From a virus, in the IMG/VR virus record IMGVR_UViG_3300020205_003285, positions 1-33,429 of that record: DNA of 33,429 bases. The stretch is one strand, 5' to 3'. Both the position numbers and the translations under genes were made by a program. The notes under the pieces are model-generated. The model had not been told where the DNA came from. It was given only the letters and a program-made list of their open reading frames with translations, and ran no database searches. How positions within the stretch are numbered: position 1 is the first letter of the stretch; every line of letters starts with the position of its first letter. This document shows, in pieces, positions 6,193 through 14,423 of this stretch.

Positions 6193-7212
6193 TCACTCAA
6201 ACAATCTAATATTGTCTCCTTTCTTTAAGGTGGAACTTACAAATTGATTTCCACCTTTTTTGTATGGCATTAGATCTTCAAGATCATTGAAGACCACATT
6301 TAGGTATCTTGGTTTAAGTACATATATGTTTCTCTTGTTATCTTCAATTTTAGATTCATATTCATAATTTGTAACTGGAACCAAGAAGGAAGTTGATGGA
6401 ACTTGTACCAAAGATCCTAAATTAGAATCATAATACTCATAGTAGTATGAGTTTCCTGTGAATTGTCCGTTTTCAATAGTAAAAAGTGCTTCCTCTTGCT
6501 GACTTGTACTCATTGTTGGACTTGCAACAGTTGGAGTAGAAGGCAATTCATATGTAAATGATCTTGCAGATCCATCATCGAAAGGAATATAGACTGATGT
6601 TACTCTGTATCGACCATTGTATGCTATTTCTGATATGTTATTGATTGTGACTTCTGAACCAACTTGTAATCCTTGAATACCATTATTCATGGTAACAGTT
6701 ACTGTAGTTGAAGAAGTCTGACCATTACCAGAAAATATTTGACTGATCTTAGAGTTATTGATTTCAACAAAGTTACCATTTGTTTTCCATTGATTTGGCA
6801 TTCTAAGACCTTCTGGTATTAAGGTAATACCGTTCGAATCTGAAAGTCTTTGAGTCTGATAATGATGAATACCTGAATATAGATTTTCATATGAACCATA
6901 TTTTTCAAGCATAATCTTATCAAAAGATGCTTGTGACAATGGCCACTCAGATTGTACATTTAGGATGTTATTTGATAGGAGAACTACCCAATCTAAAGTC
7001 GAATCTTCATAAATTTTGTTTGCAACATTATCAGGTCTCTCATCACCTACAATTTTGTATTTTGTGAAGAATGCAAGGTTTCCAAAGATGTCTTCTCTGA
7101 GTTTTCCTCTTTTGAATAGATTCTTTACATCAGTATAATCTGATATCCGTGCATCCAGATTACGATTGACGTATGAAAAATTAGGTACTTGTCTGAAGTA
7201 TGGTTTAGCCAT
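6193..7212 (-). CDS. 53: Baseplate wedge protein gp53
   Basis: This 339-aa protein begins MAKPYFRQVPNFSYVNRNLDARISDYTDVKNLFKRGKLREDIFGNLAFFTKYKIVGDERPDNVANKIYEDSTLDWVVLLSNNI, the gp53 wedge signature with a LysM-like baseplate segment. T4 gp53 is 196 aa; the extra middle (residues about 165-250, with a Thr/Ser-rich repeat-like stretch) is an insertion common in cyanophages. It follows gp48 by 2 nt in the same late operon. Its last codons carry the gp32 terminator in antisense, and its stop abuts the gp32 stop (TGATCA). Confidence 0.9.
   Translation of the reverse strand: MAKPYFRQVPNFSYVNRNLDARISDYTDVKNLFKRGKLREDIFGNLAFFTKYKIVGDERPDNVANKIYEDSTLDWVVLLSNNILNVQSEWPLSQASFDKIMLEKYGSYENLYSGIHHYQTQRLSDSNGITLIPEGLRMPNQWKTNGNFVEINNSKISQIFSGNGQTSSTTVTVTMNNGIQGLQVGSEVTINNISEIAYNGRYRVTSVYIPFDDGSARSFTYELPSTPTVASPTMSTSQQEEALFTIENGQFTGNSYYYEYYDSNLGSLVQVPSTSFLVPVTNYEYESKIEDNKRNIYVLKPRYLNVVFNDLEDLMPYKKGGNQFVSSTLKKGDNIRLFE
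6227..6261 (+). terminator. Rho-independent terminator of gp32, inside gp53
   Basis: AAGGTGGAA (6227-6235) pairs with TTCCACCTT (6249-6257) and leads into a T-run (6256-6261). It lies 35 nt after the gp32 stop, in the antisense of the gp53 3' coding end. Confidence 0.85.
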
Positions 7213-7214
7213 TT

Positions 7215-8372
7215 TTAGTATCCAGTTCCTCCAATTTTATCGTAATCATCAGCATAAATTGGATTTAGTTCTGAGAATTGCATAGTGACATTATAGGAAG
7301 TCATTGATCCATCTCCATATGTCATGTAAGATCCTTCTGGAGTGTAATCAACATTAAAGTTTGTGAGAGCACAAAGTTTAATAGCATTCAAGAATGGATG
7401 CTGATCTCCTTGAGAATAAATGTATTTTAGTTTAAATACATTTGGAGTTTTTAAGAATAGACTTCCAGCACTTCTCTTTACTGCCATTTGAGTTTTGAAG
7501 AAAAGAATAATATTTTTAATTTCTTTTGCCTCTGCAGAATCTCTAGGAGTAAACTTAAAGTTATAATTAAAACTTCTTAATTGAGGTCCTCTGAAAAGAA
7601 GTTCGAGATTATTATTAATAACTTTTCCTGTTCTTCCTAGTAGATTAGCACCTACGGCTTGACCTGCAAAGTAACTGATAATATCTTGTTTTTCAATATC
7701 TCCTAAACCTGCTGTTGCTGCACTTTTTAATTGACTTACGAACTGTTGAGCCGCAGCTCCGATATCTGCATTGCTTAGATTTTCAATCAATCCTCCTGCA
7801 AGACCTGCTCCTGCTACTTGTATTGGATTTAATTGATCTGCGCCCCAGTCTACAGAATTTGAATCACTAATTCCTGGATGCATTGGTAATGCTACTGATC
7901 CAATTGCTTTTTTGTTAAGTATTCTTTCTTCTGCTTCTGGAAGAGTAAATGATTGTATTTGTTCTGTAGTTAATGGTTCATATTCATATGCAGATATTAG
8001 TAAATAATCATATCCACCGTTTGATTGGAGTGGATATCTAAAATTTACATTAGTGGTGCTTGGTGATGTTGAAGATCCATTTGCATCAGTGTTTGTTGCT
8101 ACAGATGCTCCAGAAAGTTCGACGTTTGGATCAAATGCAGTTTCTATATTTCCAGTGGAATTTAATATTGTCTTCTTTACATTTGGATCTGCCAAACTTT
8201 TCATGAAATTTGTAGACCCATTAATTTGCCTGAAAGTATTAGTAGTATAATTTACTACAGCTTGATCTGAGTTTGATGTATATTCTGATATTGTAAGATT
8301 TCCTGTCCCCGGTGTTCTTTCTTCAGAAGTATAATAACCTTGATCTATCACAAATGGAGTACTTTTTGCCAT
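7215..8372 (-). CDS. 48: Baseplate tail-tube cap protein gp48
   Basis: The 385-aa protein has the gp48 C-terminal block RGPQLRSFNYNFKFTPRDSAEAKEIKNIILFFKTQMAVKRS...LFLKTPNVFKLKYIYSQGDQHPFLNAIKLCALTNFNVDYTPEGSYMTYGDGSMTSYNVTMQFSELNPIY. gp48 forms the ring between the baseplate hub and gp54, on which the tail tube starts. A good ribosome-binding site (AGGAGG) precedes the ATG. It is the first gene of the minus-strand operon with gp53, divergent from gp54. Confidence 0.9.
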   Translation of the reverse strand: MAKSTPFVIDQGYYTSEERTPGTGNLTISEYTSNSDQAVVNYTTNTFRQINGSTNFMKSLADPNVKKTILNSTGNIETAFDPNVELSGASVATNTDANGSSTSPSTTNVNFRYPLQSNGGYDYLLISAYEYEPLTTEQIQSFTLPEAEERILNKKAIGSVALPMHPGISDSNSVDWGADQLNPIQVAGAGLAGGLIENLSNADIGAAAQQFVSQLKSAATAGLGDIEKQDIISYFAGQAVGANLLGRTGKVINNNLELLFRGPQLRSFNYNFKFTPRDSAEAKEIKNIILFFKTQMAVKRSAGSLFLKTPNVFKLKYIYSQGDQHPFLNAIKLCALTNFNVDYTPEGSYMTYGDGSMTSYNVTMQFSELNPIYADDYDKIGGTGY

Positions 8373-8457
8373 TAGAAATCCTCCTTATTCACAAGGAAAT
8401 TAAAACTTTTTTGTTTTACTACTTCTAAAAGCATTAAACTATAAGATCTTTATTATG

Positions 8458-8465
8458 TATTTATA
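8458..8465 (-). promoter_or_regulatory. Late promoter for gp48-gp53
   Basis: The minus strand reads a perfect TATAAATA, 86 nt upstream of the gp48 ATG, in the 160-nt gap between the divergent gp48 and gp54. On the plus strand, a weaker variant (TATAAACT, 8511-8518) lies 15 nt before gp54 and could be its late promoter. Confidence 0.75.
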
Positions 8466-8532
8466 GGTGGAATTGAAGACATTTTCTTTCTCTTTCTCGT
8501 CTACATAATATATAAACTTAGAGTACTTATAG

Positions 8533-9414
8533 ATGGCGGGAGTTCGTCCAGAAAACTTAAGAGTAAGTGATATTAAGTCCAGACTATTAAATATTGCACA
8601 AACTTCTCTCTATAGAGTAACTATACCAGTCCCTTCTGGAGTATCTTCTTTTATATCTAGAAGAGGAATAACTTCTATTGACATCGATAATATATCATTA
8701 CTTTGTAGCGAAGCTTCCTTACCAGGATCTTCTTTAGCAACTCATGATGTTACAAATGATTATCATGGTGTAACTGAAAAGATGGCATATAGAAGAATGT
8801 ATGATGAAACTTTAGACTTGACTTTTTATGTTGATAGAAATTATAAAGTAGTTGATTTTTTTGAAAGTTGGATTGACTTTATCAGTGGAGTTGGAAGCGT
8901 ATTCTCAAGAGCTGATTTCAAGAGTCCTTATGTTCATCATAGGATGGCATATCCAAATGACTATAAGATCAATATGTATCTTACTAAGTTTGAAAAAGAT
9001 CAGCACTCTCAGCAATCTAGAATACCTGCTGTGACTCTTGATTATACTTTTGTTTATGCATTTCCAACTAATATCATTGCAGTTCCAGTTTCGTATGATC
9101 AGAGTCAACTCTTAAAATGTAGTGTTTCTTTCTCATACATTAGATATGTTGTTGAAAGAAGTTCAGCAGCATCTGCATCCTCGTTAGTAAATTTTAATGC
9201 TCCTGGAGTTCCAGAAGTAAAATCTCCTCAAGGAACTACAGTGTTTAATGGACCTACTCCTACTCCTACATTTAATACACAAAGATTATCAACAACATTG
9301 ACTAATGAGTACTATAATAATGGAATTATTCGTGGACCTCTTCCTAGTCAACAAATTCAAGGACCTGGCGATATAAGACAAGATGCAACTAATTTTACTC
9401 GCGGCATAGCATAA
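8533..9414 (+). CDS. 54: Baseplate tail-tube initiator gp54
   Basis: This 293-aa protein (T4 gp54 is 320 aa) has IKSRLLNIAQTSLYRVTIPVP, the tube-like LCSEASLPGSSLATHDVTNDYHGVTEKMAYRRMYDETLDLTFYVDRNYKVVDFFESWIDFISG and YPNDYKINMYLTKFEKD blocks of the tail-tube/tube-initiator fold. It sits on the gp48 cap and nucleates gp19 tube growth. No clear Shine-Dalgarno is visible. First gene of a plus-strand structural operon running to 20287. A gp19-like tube protein is an alternative, but length and the neighbour gp48 favour gp54. Confidence 0.88.
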   Translation: MAGVRPENLRVSDIKSRLLNIAQTSLYRVTIPVPSGVSSFISRRGITSIDIDNISLLCSEASLPGSSLATHDVTNDYHGVTEKMAYRRMYDETLDLTFYVDRNYKVVDFFESWIDFISGVGSVFSRADFKSPYVHHRMAYPNDYKINMYLTKFEKDQHSQQSRIPAVTLDYTFVYAFPTNIIAVPVSYDQSQLLKCSVSFSYIRYVVERSSAASASSLVNFNAPGVPEVKSPQGTTVFNGPTPTPTFNTQRLSTTLTNEYYNNGIIRGPLPSQQIQGPGDIRQDATNFTRGIA

Positions 9415-9420
9415 TAAATA
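9413..9420 (+). promoter_or_regulatory. Late promoter overlapping the gp54 stop codon
   Basis: AATAAATA begins within the gp54 stop codon (TAA 9412-9414) and is 30 nt upstream of gp26. Between them ATCTTT (9432-9437) and AAAGAT (9444-9449) form a 6-bp hairpin ending 1 nt before the gp26 ATG. Confidence 0.6.
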
Positions 9421-9450
9421 AAATATCTGAGATCTTTATCATAAAAGATT

Positions 9451-10170
9451 ATGCCTTTACCTACAATTGCGACTCCTACTTATGAACTTGAGTTGCCGTC
9501 TACGAAACAAAAAATTAAATATAGACCATTCTTAGTAAAAGAAGAAAAACTTTTAGTGTTAGCACTTGAGAGTGAAGATACAAAAGAAATTACGAATGCA
9601 ATTAAAGCAGTTTTAAAAAATTGTATTCAAGCAAAAAATATTAAGGTTGATACACTTCCAACTTTTGATATTGAGTATCTATTTTTAAATATTCGTGCTA
9701 AGTCTGTTGGTGAAGAAATAGAAGTAAATCTTATTGCTCCTGATGATGGAGAAACTTCTGTCCCTGTTATTATTAATGTTGATGAAATAAAAGTCCAAAA
9801 GAATCCTGATCATACTAATAAAATTAAGTTGGATGATTCATTGATGATGGAAATGAAATATCCATCACTTGAGCAATTTATAAAAAATAATTTTAATTTT
9901 TCTGATGATAACACTTTAGATCAATCATTTAATCTTATAGCTTCATGCATTGATAAAATTTATAATGAAGAAGAAGTTTGGGTTGCATCTGATGTTACGC
10001 AGAAAGAACTAGTGGATTTTCTTGAGCAAATGAATAGTCTTCAATTCAAGCAGATTGAAAAGTTTTTTGAGACTATGCCCAAACTTTCTCATGAAATTAC
10101 ATTCACTAATCCAAAAACAAAAGTAGAAAGCACAGTCGTACTAGAAGGGTTATCAAGTTTTTTCGGTTAG
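9451..10170 (+). CDS. 26: Baseplate hub subunit gp26 / possible tail-assembly chaperone
   Basis: The 239-aa protein has the T4_baseplate (gp26) signature: MPLPTIATPTYELELPSTKQKIKYRPFLVKEEKLLVLALESEDTKEITNAIKAVLKNCI, then DIEYLFLNIRAKSVGEEIEV. In T4 gp26 is needed for hub assembly. Its last sense codons are AGT TTT TTC GGT TAG, containing the heptamer T TTT TTC (10158-10164). A -1 slip there would skip the stop and continue into the next small ORF, as in the lambda G/GT chaperones. It has no Shine-Dalgarno; a small hairpin abuts its ATG. Confidence 0.87.
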   Translation: MPLPTIATPTYELELPSTKQKIKYRPFLVKEEKLLVLALESEDTKEITNAIKAVLKNCIQAKNIKVDTLPTFDIEYLFLNIRAKSVGEEIEVNLIAPDDGETSVPVIINVDEIKVQKNPDHTNKIKLDDSLMMEMKYPSLEQFIKNNFNFSDDNTLDQSFNLIASCIDKIYNEEEVWVASDVTQKELVDFLEQMNSLQFKQIEKFFETMPKLSHEITFTNPKTKVESTVVLEGLSSFFG

Positions 10171-10188
10171 GTATGATCCATATGGATC
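10158..10188 (+). promoter_or_regulatory. Candidate programmed -1 ribosomal frameshift signal
   Basis: The heptamer T TTT TTC (10158-10164) is in the zero frame of gp26, two codons before its stop. Ten nt later GATCC (10175-10179) and GGATC (10184-10188) form a perfect 5-bp hairpin with an ATAT loop. After a -1 slip, reading continues CGG TTA GGT ATG with no stop, straight into the ORF at 10173. The predicted fusion is about 300 aa. Confidence 0.55.
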
Positions 10189-10349
10189 TAGAGAATTTTT
10201 ATAAAATAAACTTTGCTCTCATGCAGTTCCATAAATATTCATTAACAGAGATTGAAAATATGATGCCGTGGGAGCGTGACATTTATGTTGGATTACTCCA
10301 AAATCATCTGGAAGAAGAAAAACTAAGACAACAACAAAATGGTTCCTAA
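10173..10349 (+). CDS. 58-aa protein after gp26 (gp51-like / tail chaperone 'T' part)
   Basis: The ORF reads MIHMDLENFYKINFALMQFHKYSLTEIENMMPWERDIYVGLLQNHLEEEKLRQQQNGS. Alternative start M4 is at 10182. The pattern 'YSLTEIENMxPWERDIYVxLL' resembles the short downstream member of tail-assembly chaperone pairs, and the gene lies between gp26 and a tape-measure-like gene. It is in the -1 frame of gp26 and may be made both alone and as a fusion. In cyanophages genes here are sometimes named after T4 gp51. It overlaps the next gene by 11 nt. Confidence 0.75.
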   Translation: MIHMDLENFYKINFALMQFHKYSLTEIENMMPWERDIYVGLLQNHLEEEKLRQQQNGS

Positions 10350-12534
10350 TCCTACATCTTCTGCATTAGTTCCTGTAAAGGTTGACAATGACAACTTAGT
10401 AGAAGAAAAGATTGATGAGAGAATTCTTGCAATCTTAGGAATAGGAGATGTTTTTGATTTAACTTATGAAGAATATATTTCTTTACTTAAAGAGAAATCA
10501 ATAGAGTATCGAATGTCCGGTGCGGATGTTCCTACTGAAAGTGCCGAATTAATAACAGAAGAATTTAAAAGAGTAAAGAGAAAATCTGGAAAATTTAAAG
10601 TTAAATCGCAAAAAATTAATTTTGAAAAGGTTGTTAATGTCCGGACACCTTTACCACAAAAGGCACAATTAGATCCAAGTAAACTTTTACCTCTACCAAA
10701 AGAAGAAGAAAAAGTAGAGATTGAAAAAGAACCATCTATAAAAGATATTCTAAATTTTCTGAAAGGAGATCTTCTTAGTGGTTTATCTTCTATTCTAGAG
10801 TCTCTTACTCAAATCAATCAGACACTTAAGGAACAAAATCAGATTGATAGAAAGTCGAGAGAGTCTAAAAGAAGAACTGGAGAACTTGAAAAGAAGTCTA
10901 AAAGAGAGTCTGAATTAGAATCAAAACCTACTAAAAAGAAAGAGGAAGAAGAGAAATTAAAAACTCCTGTAATTAATTTTTTCGATTCCATTAAAAAGTT
11001 TGTCACCAATGTACTACTTGGTTCTGTAGTATTGGGTCTATTTAAGTGGTTGAAAGATCCTAAGAATGAAAAGGCAATCAATAGTTTTGGACAGTTTCTT
11101 ACTGATAATGCACCTTTGATACTTGGAGGATTGCTTGCTATTGCATCACTTCCTATAGCTGCAACTTTGTTTAAGTTAACTACCGCTGTTATTGGTGGAA
11201 TTGGTATGCTCGGAACTGCACTAGGTGGATTAACTACTTTACTTCCTGCTTTTGGTTTATTTGGTGCATTTGTTGGCGGTCAAATGATATTTAAAAACCT
11301 GCAAAAATTTGCTGGAGGTGAAGATGCTCCAGCTGTCGAAAGTGAACTTTATAAACTGAAAAAAGATTTGGTTCTCAGAAAAGGACAAGCACAATTGATG
11401 TCTGGAAAAGAAAAAGAACAATCTTTGAAAAAAATACAAGAAGATGAAAAAAAACTCAATAGGATAGAGCAAGAACTTTTGCCTAGAATGACCAAAACTC
11501 AAAGTATGAAAAGGCAATTAAATCAAACAAAACAAAAATTAAAAAAGGATGAAGAGGAACTTAAAAAATTAAAAGGGTATGAAGGCACTCCATTCTATAA
11601 GGCTAAATTAAAAGATATAGAAATATCTAAAAAGATAATATCAGAGAATGAAAAAAATATTCCAATATCGCAAAGAGAACAAGATAAGTTAATGAAAGAC
11701 ATTATGGGCCCTGAAGGAGCTCAAGGTGATGTTATTGATAAAATTGATAAGTTTATAAAAGATTCTCAAAAAATGGTTGAAAACTTAAATACTGAAGTTC
11801 AACCACAAAATTCTGCTGTTCCATCATCCTCAGATTATGTAAGTCCTTTTGCTGGTGCAAGGGATAGAGCGATACTTAATGCAAGTAAAATAACTGGAAA
11901 TGCTCCGATTACTATTGGTGAGAAAGCATCTGCGTATAGTGCATCTAGAGGAAGAGCGCATCGTGGAAGAGATATTGCTGCACCATCAGGAACGGGTTTA
12001 ACAGTTCCTTCTGAATCTGTGATTACCGACAAAGGTGTTGATGGTGGATATGGAAATTATGTTGTATTCAAAGATTCTAACGGCGTTGAACATTTTTATG
12101 GACATATGATAGAACAGTCTCCACTTAAAGTTGGAGATACTGTGTCTCCAGGAAATATTATTGGAAGAGTTGGATCTACTGGAAGAAGTACAGGACCTCA
12201 TCTTCACTGGGAAGTTTCTAGAGTAATGGGCGAAGTTGGAAGACCAAGAGCAAATATTATTGATCCCATCGAAATGGGTTTTCCTGCTCAAGCACCTTTT
12301 ACTGGAAAAGTTGAGGCAGCACAAATTGCACAAAAACCAATTGCAACACCATCAATACCTTCACCAACAGGAAGAAGCAATATAACTATGTTACCATTAA
12401 TTGCAGGTGCTGGTCCTCAACAAGTTTCTAGTGGAACCTCACCAAATCAGGCTCCTGTTCCAAACTTCTCTTCAGAGGATCCAAATAACATGACTATGTT
12501 AACAGTAAAAGCAATTTATAATATGGTCGGATAA
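10339..12534 (+). CDS. Hub/tape-measure-like protein with M23 peptidase domain
   Basis: A 731-aa protein. A charged coiled-coil region (about 150-210) is followed by a hydrophobic helix (221-237), a long hydrophobic region (258-318), another coiled coil (335-460) and a C-terminal M23/LytM endopeptidase. The zinc ligands are visible: H541/D545 in HRGRD, H589 in FYGHM, and H621/H623 in GPHLHWEV. The domain should cut peptide cross-links of peptidoglycan during DNA entry. The place after gp26 and the hydrophobic/coiled-coil build suggest a tape-measure or gp29-like hub role. It is paralogous in layout to the next protein. Confidence 0.85.
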   Translation: MVPNPTSSALVPVKVDNDNLVEEKIDERILAILGIGDVFDLTYEEYISLLKEKSIEYRMSGADVPTESAELITEEFKRVKRKSGKFKVKSQKINFEKVVNVRTPLPQKAQLDPSKLLPLPKEEEKVEIEKEPSIKDILNFLKGDLLSGLSSILESLTQINQTLKEQNQIDRKSRESKRRTGELEKKSKRESELESKPTKKKEEEEKLKTPVINFFDSIKKFVTNVLLGSVVLGLFKWLKDPKNEKAINSFGQFLTDNAPLILGGLLAIASLPIAATLFKLTTAVIGGIGMLGTALGGLTTLLPAFGLFGAFVGGQMIFKNLQKFAGGEDAPAVESELYKLKKDLVLRKGQAQLMSGKEKEQSLKKIQEDEKKLNRIEQELLPRMTKTQSMKRQLNQTKQKLKKDEEELKKLKGYEGTPFYKAKLKDIEISKKIISENEKNIPISQREQDKLMKDIMGPEGAQGDVIDKIDKFIKDSQKMVENLNTEVQPQNSAVPSSSDYVSPFAGARDRAILNASKITGNAPITIGEKASAYSASRGRAHRGRDIAAPSGTGLTVPSESVITDKGVDGGYGNYVVFKDSNGVEHFYGHMIEQSPLKVGDTVSPGNIIGRVGSTGRSTGPHLHWEVSRVMGEVGRPRANIIDPIEMGFPAQAPFTGKVEAAQIAQKPIATPSIPSPTGRSNITMLPLIAGAGPQQVSSGTSPNQAPVPNFSSEDPNNMTMLTVKAIYNMVG

Positions 12535-12536
12535 AA

Positions 12537-14423
12537 ATGTTACCACTACTCGCGTCAATTGGAAGGTTAGCAATTTCATCAAAGGTCGGAAAAAAAGTCG
12601 CGGATGAAGGTGCAAAGAAAAGTGGTAAAAAGATTGCTGAAAAAGTTTTTAATAGAAATAAAGAAAGTCCAATTGAATCTGCAGGTGGTGGAAAAGGATC
12701 TGCTCTTGTAAAAGTTCCGAAAATATCTACAAAAATAATTTCTGCAGATTCACTTCTTGGTACTGAGAAAGAAGATGAATCGGAAAAAAAGGATGCTGCA
12801 AAAATAACAGAATCTTTTTTTGATGATATTTTAAATACACTTCAATCTATAAAAATAACTCTTAATAGAATTCAAGAAACACTTAATGAAAGAAAAAAAA
12901 TATCTTTAGAAGATGAAACTACTGAAAGAAAAGAAACATCAAAAAGAAGATCTGGAAAAAGAGAAGCAAAACTTGAAACAAAATCAAAAAAAGGATCTTT
13001 AGGTAAACTCAAGTTTGAAACTTCAGGTATTCCTTTTATTGATCGCATCATGAATTTTTTTGGTATGGTTTTAATTGGTTCTTTGGTTTTGTTTTTATAT
13101 AAAAAAATTAATGAAATCATCAAGTTCTTTGAGGAAACATTCTTAAAGATACAGGAATTTTTTAAGGCAATTGAACCTTTTGTGAAACCTATTTGGGATG
13201 GCATGAAATGGATTGTTGGTGGAGGTGCAAATATTATTGCAAAAATATTGGGTATTCCATCGCAAGAAGCAGATACTAATAGTATAAGTAAAAATTTGGA
13301 AGAGATTACTAAAAAAATTCCTGTAATTGGTGATCTGTTCAAAGGAATTCAAGATACTATTGATAGTATCAGAGGATATAAAGAACCATCAAGTGATGGT
13401 GGTTCTACCTCTAGTGGAGGTGGATATGTTGCTCCTGCTGTAGGATCGAAGCAAGGAGCGTATGATGTTGCTTCTAGAATAGGTGCAAATAAACAGCAGT
13501 GGGATACTTATAGAAATACTATAGCTCAAATAGAATCTGGTGGACGATATGAAGCAGTAGGTGGAAGTGGAGATTATTATGATGGAAGATATCAAATGGG
13601 AGGAGAGGCAAAAACCGATGCAGCTAGAATTCTAGGAATACCTAATCCAGGTCATTCATCTAATCCGAATGATCCAAGGAGAGTTGCATTTAGGAGAAAT
13701 CCAGAACTTCAAGAAAAAATGTTTGCTGCATACACACTAGCAAACCATGGATATCTTTCTTCCGATCCAAACTATCAAGCAAAACAAACTGTAGAGCAAA
13801 AGTTACAGGTTTTGGGTTATGCACATAATCAAGGTGCTGGTGGGGCATCAAAATGGATGAGAACTGGAAAGGTTGGTAAAGATGGATTTGGAACCTCGGG
13901 AACAAAATATAGTAATGCTTTACGAGAGGCATTTAAAAGATCTCCTTCATATAAACAAACGATCGCAGATACAACCGCACAGGCAGCCGCCGCGCAAAAT
14001 CAAATTACACCAACCTCAGTATCACCAACAGCATCAACACCAGCATCAATAGCACCAACCTCAGCATCACCAGCAGCACTAACCTCAGCATCACCAGCAT
14101 CATTGACCGCACCAAATCAAACATCTTCTTCTATGCTTGTCCAGTCAAGCACAACACTACAACAAACTCAAATTACACAAGCACAAATATCATCGATGCA
14201 AGAACCTCCATCAGTGTCTGCAAGTGTACCTCAAATAATGCAGCAAGCAGAATATGAAATTCAAGGAACTCAAAATAATATTTTTATGATTGGTTCGAGT
14301 AAATCGCCAAATGTTTCTATGTCATCTGGATCTAGATCAGTGCTTCTATCAATGTCCAAAAAAGAAGCATTAAATAGTTATTATCAATCTCAACTTATTG
14401 GATTCCTTTATAAGCAAGGTTAA
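12537..14423 (+). CDS. Hub-type protein with lytic transglycosylase-like domain
   Basis: This 628-aa protein has the same layout as its neighbour: basic/acidic coiled coil (85-160), transmembrane-like helix FFGMVLIGSLVLFLY (174-188), amphipathic helices (190-280), then a Gly/Ser linker. A lysozyme/SLT-like domain follows (about 305-470), with candidate catalytic E333 in AQIESGG, GRYQM (350-354) and LGYAHNQGAGGA (426-437). A Pro/Ala/Ser/Thr repeat linker (490-530) leads to a conserved C-terminus. It probably cleaves glycan strands while the previous protein cuts peptides. The start follows the upstream stop by 2 nt, and the stop overlaps the next start (TAATG). Confidence 0.8.
   Translation: MLPLLASIGRLAISSKVGKKVADEGAKKSGKKIAEKVFNRNKESPIESAGGGKGSALVKVPKISTKIISADSLLGTEKEDESEKKDAAKITESFFDDILNTLQSIKITLNRIQETLNERKKISLEDETTERKETSKRRSGKREAKLETKSKKGSLGKLKFETSGIPFIDRIMNFFGMVLIGSLVLFLYKKINEIIKFFEETFLKIQEFFKAIEPFVKPIWDGMKWIVGGGANIIAKILGIPSQEADTNSISKNLEEITKKIPVIGDLFKGIQDTIDSIRGYKEPSSDGGSTSSGGGYVAPAVGSKQGAYDVASRIGANKQQWDTYRNTIAQIESGGRYEAVGGSGDYYDGRYQMGGEAKTDAARILGIPNPGHSSNPNDPRRVAFRRNPELQEKMFAAYTLANHGYLSSDPNYQAKQTVEQKLQVLGYAHNQGAGGASKWMRTGKVGKDGFGTSGTKYSNALREAFKRSPSYKQTIADTTAQAAAAQNQITPTSVSPTASTPASIAPTSASPAALTSASPASLTAPNQTSSSMLVQSSTTLQQTQITQAQISSMQEPPSVSASVPQIMQQAEYEIQGTQNNIFMIGSSKSPNVSMSSGSRSVLLSMSKKEALNSYYQSQLIGFLYKQG

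Noticed and set aside
10230-10237. CATAAATA as a late promoter for the M23 hub gene.
   Set aside because: It lies inside a coding ORF about 100 nt from the start, and the motif is frequent in AT-rich DNA; not strong enough.
12872-13342. Minus-strand ORF of 156 codons opposite the SLT hub gene.
   Set aside because: It is a shadow of a recognisable plus-strand gene, has no ribosome-binding site and low-complexity content.
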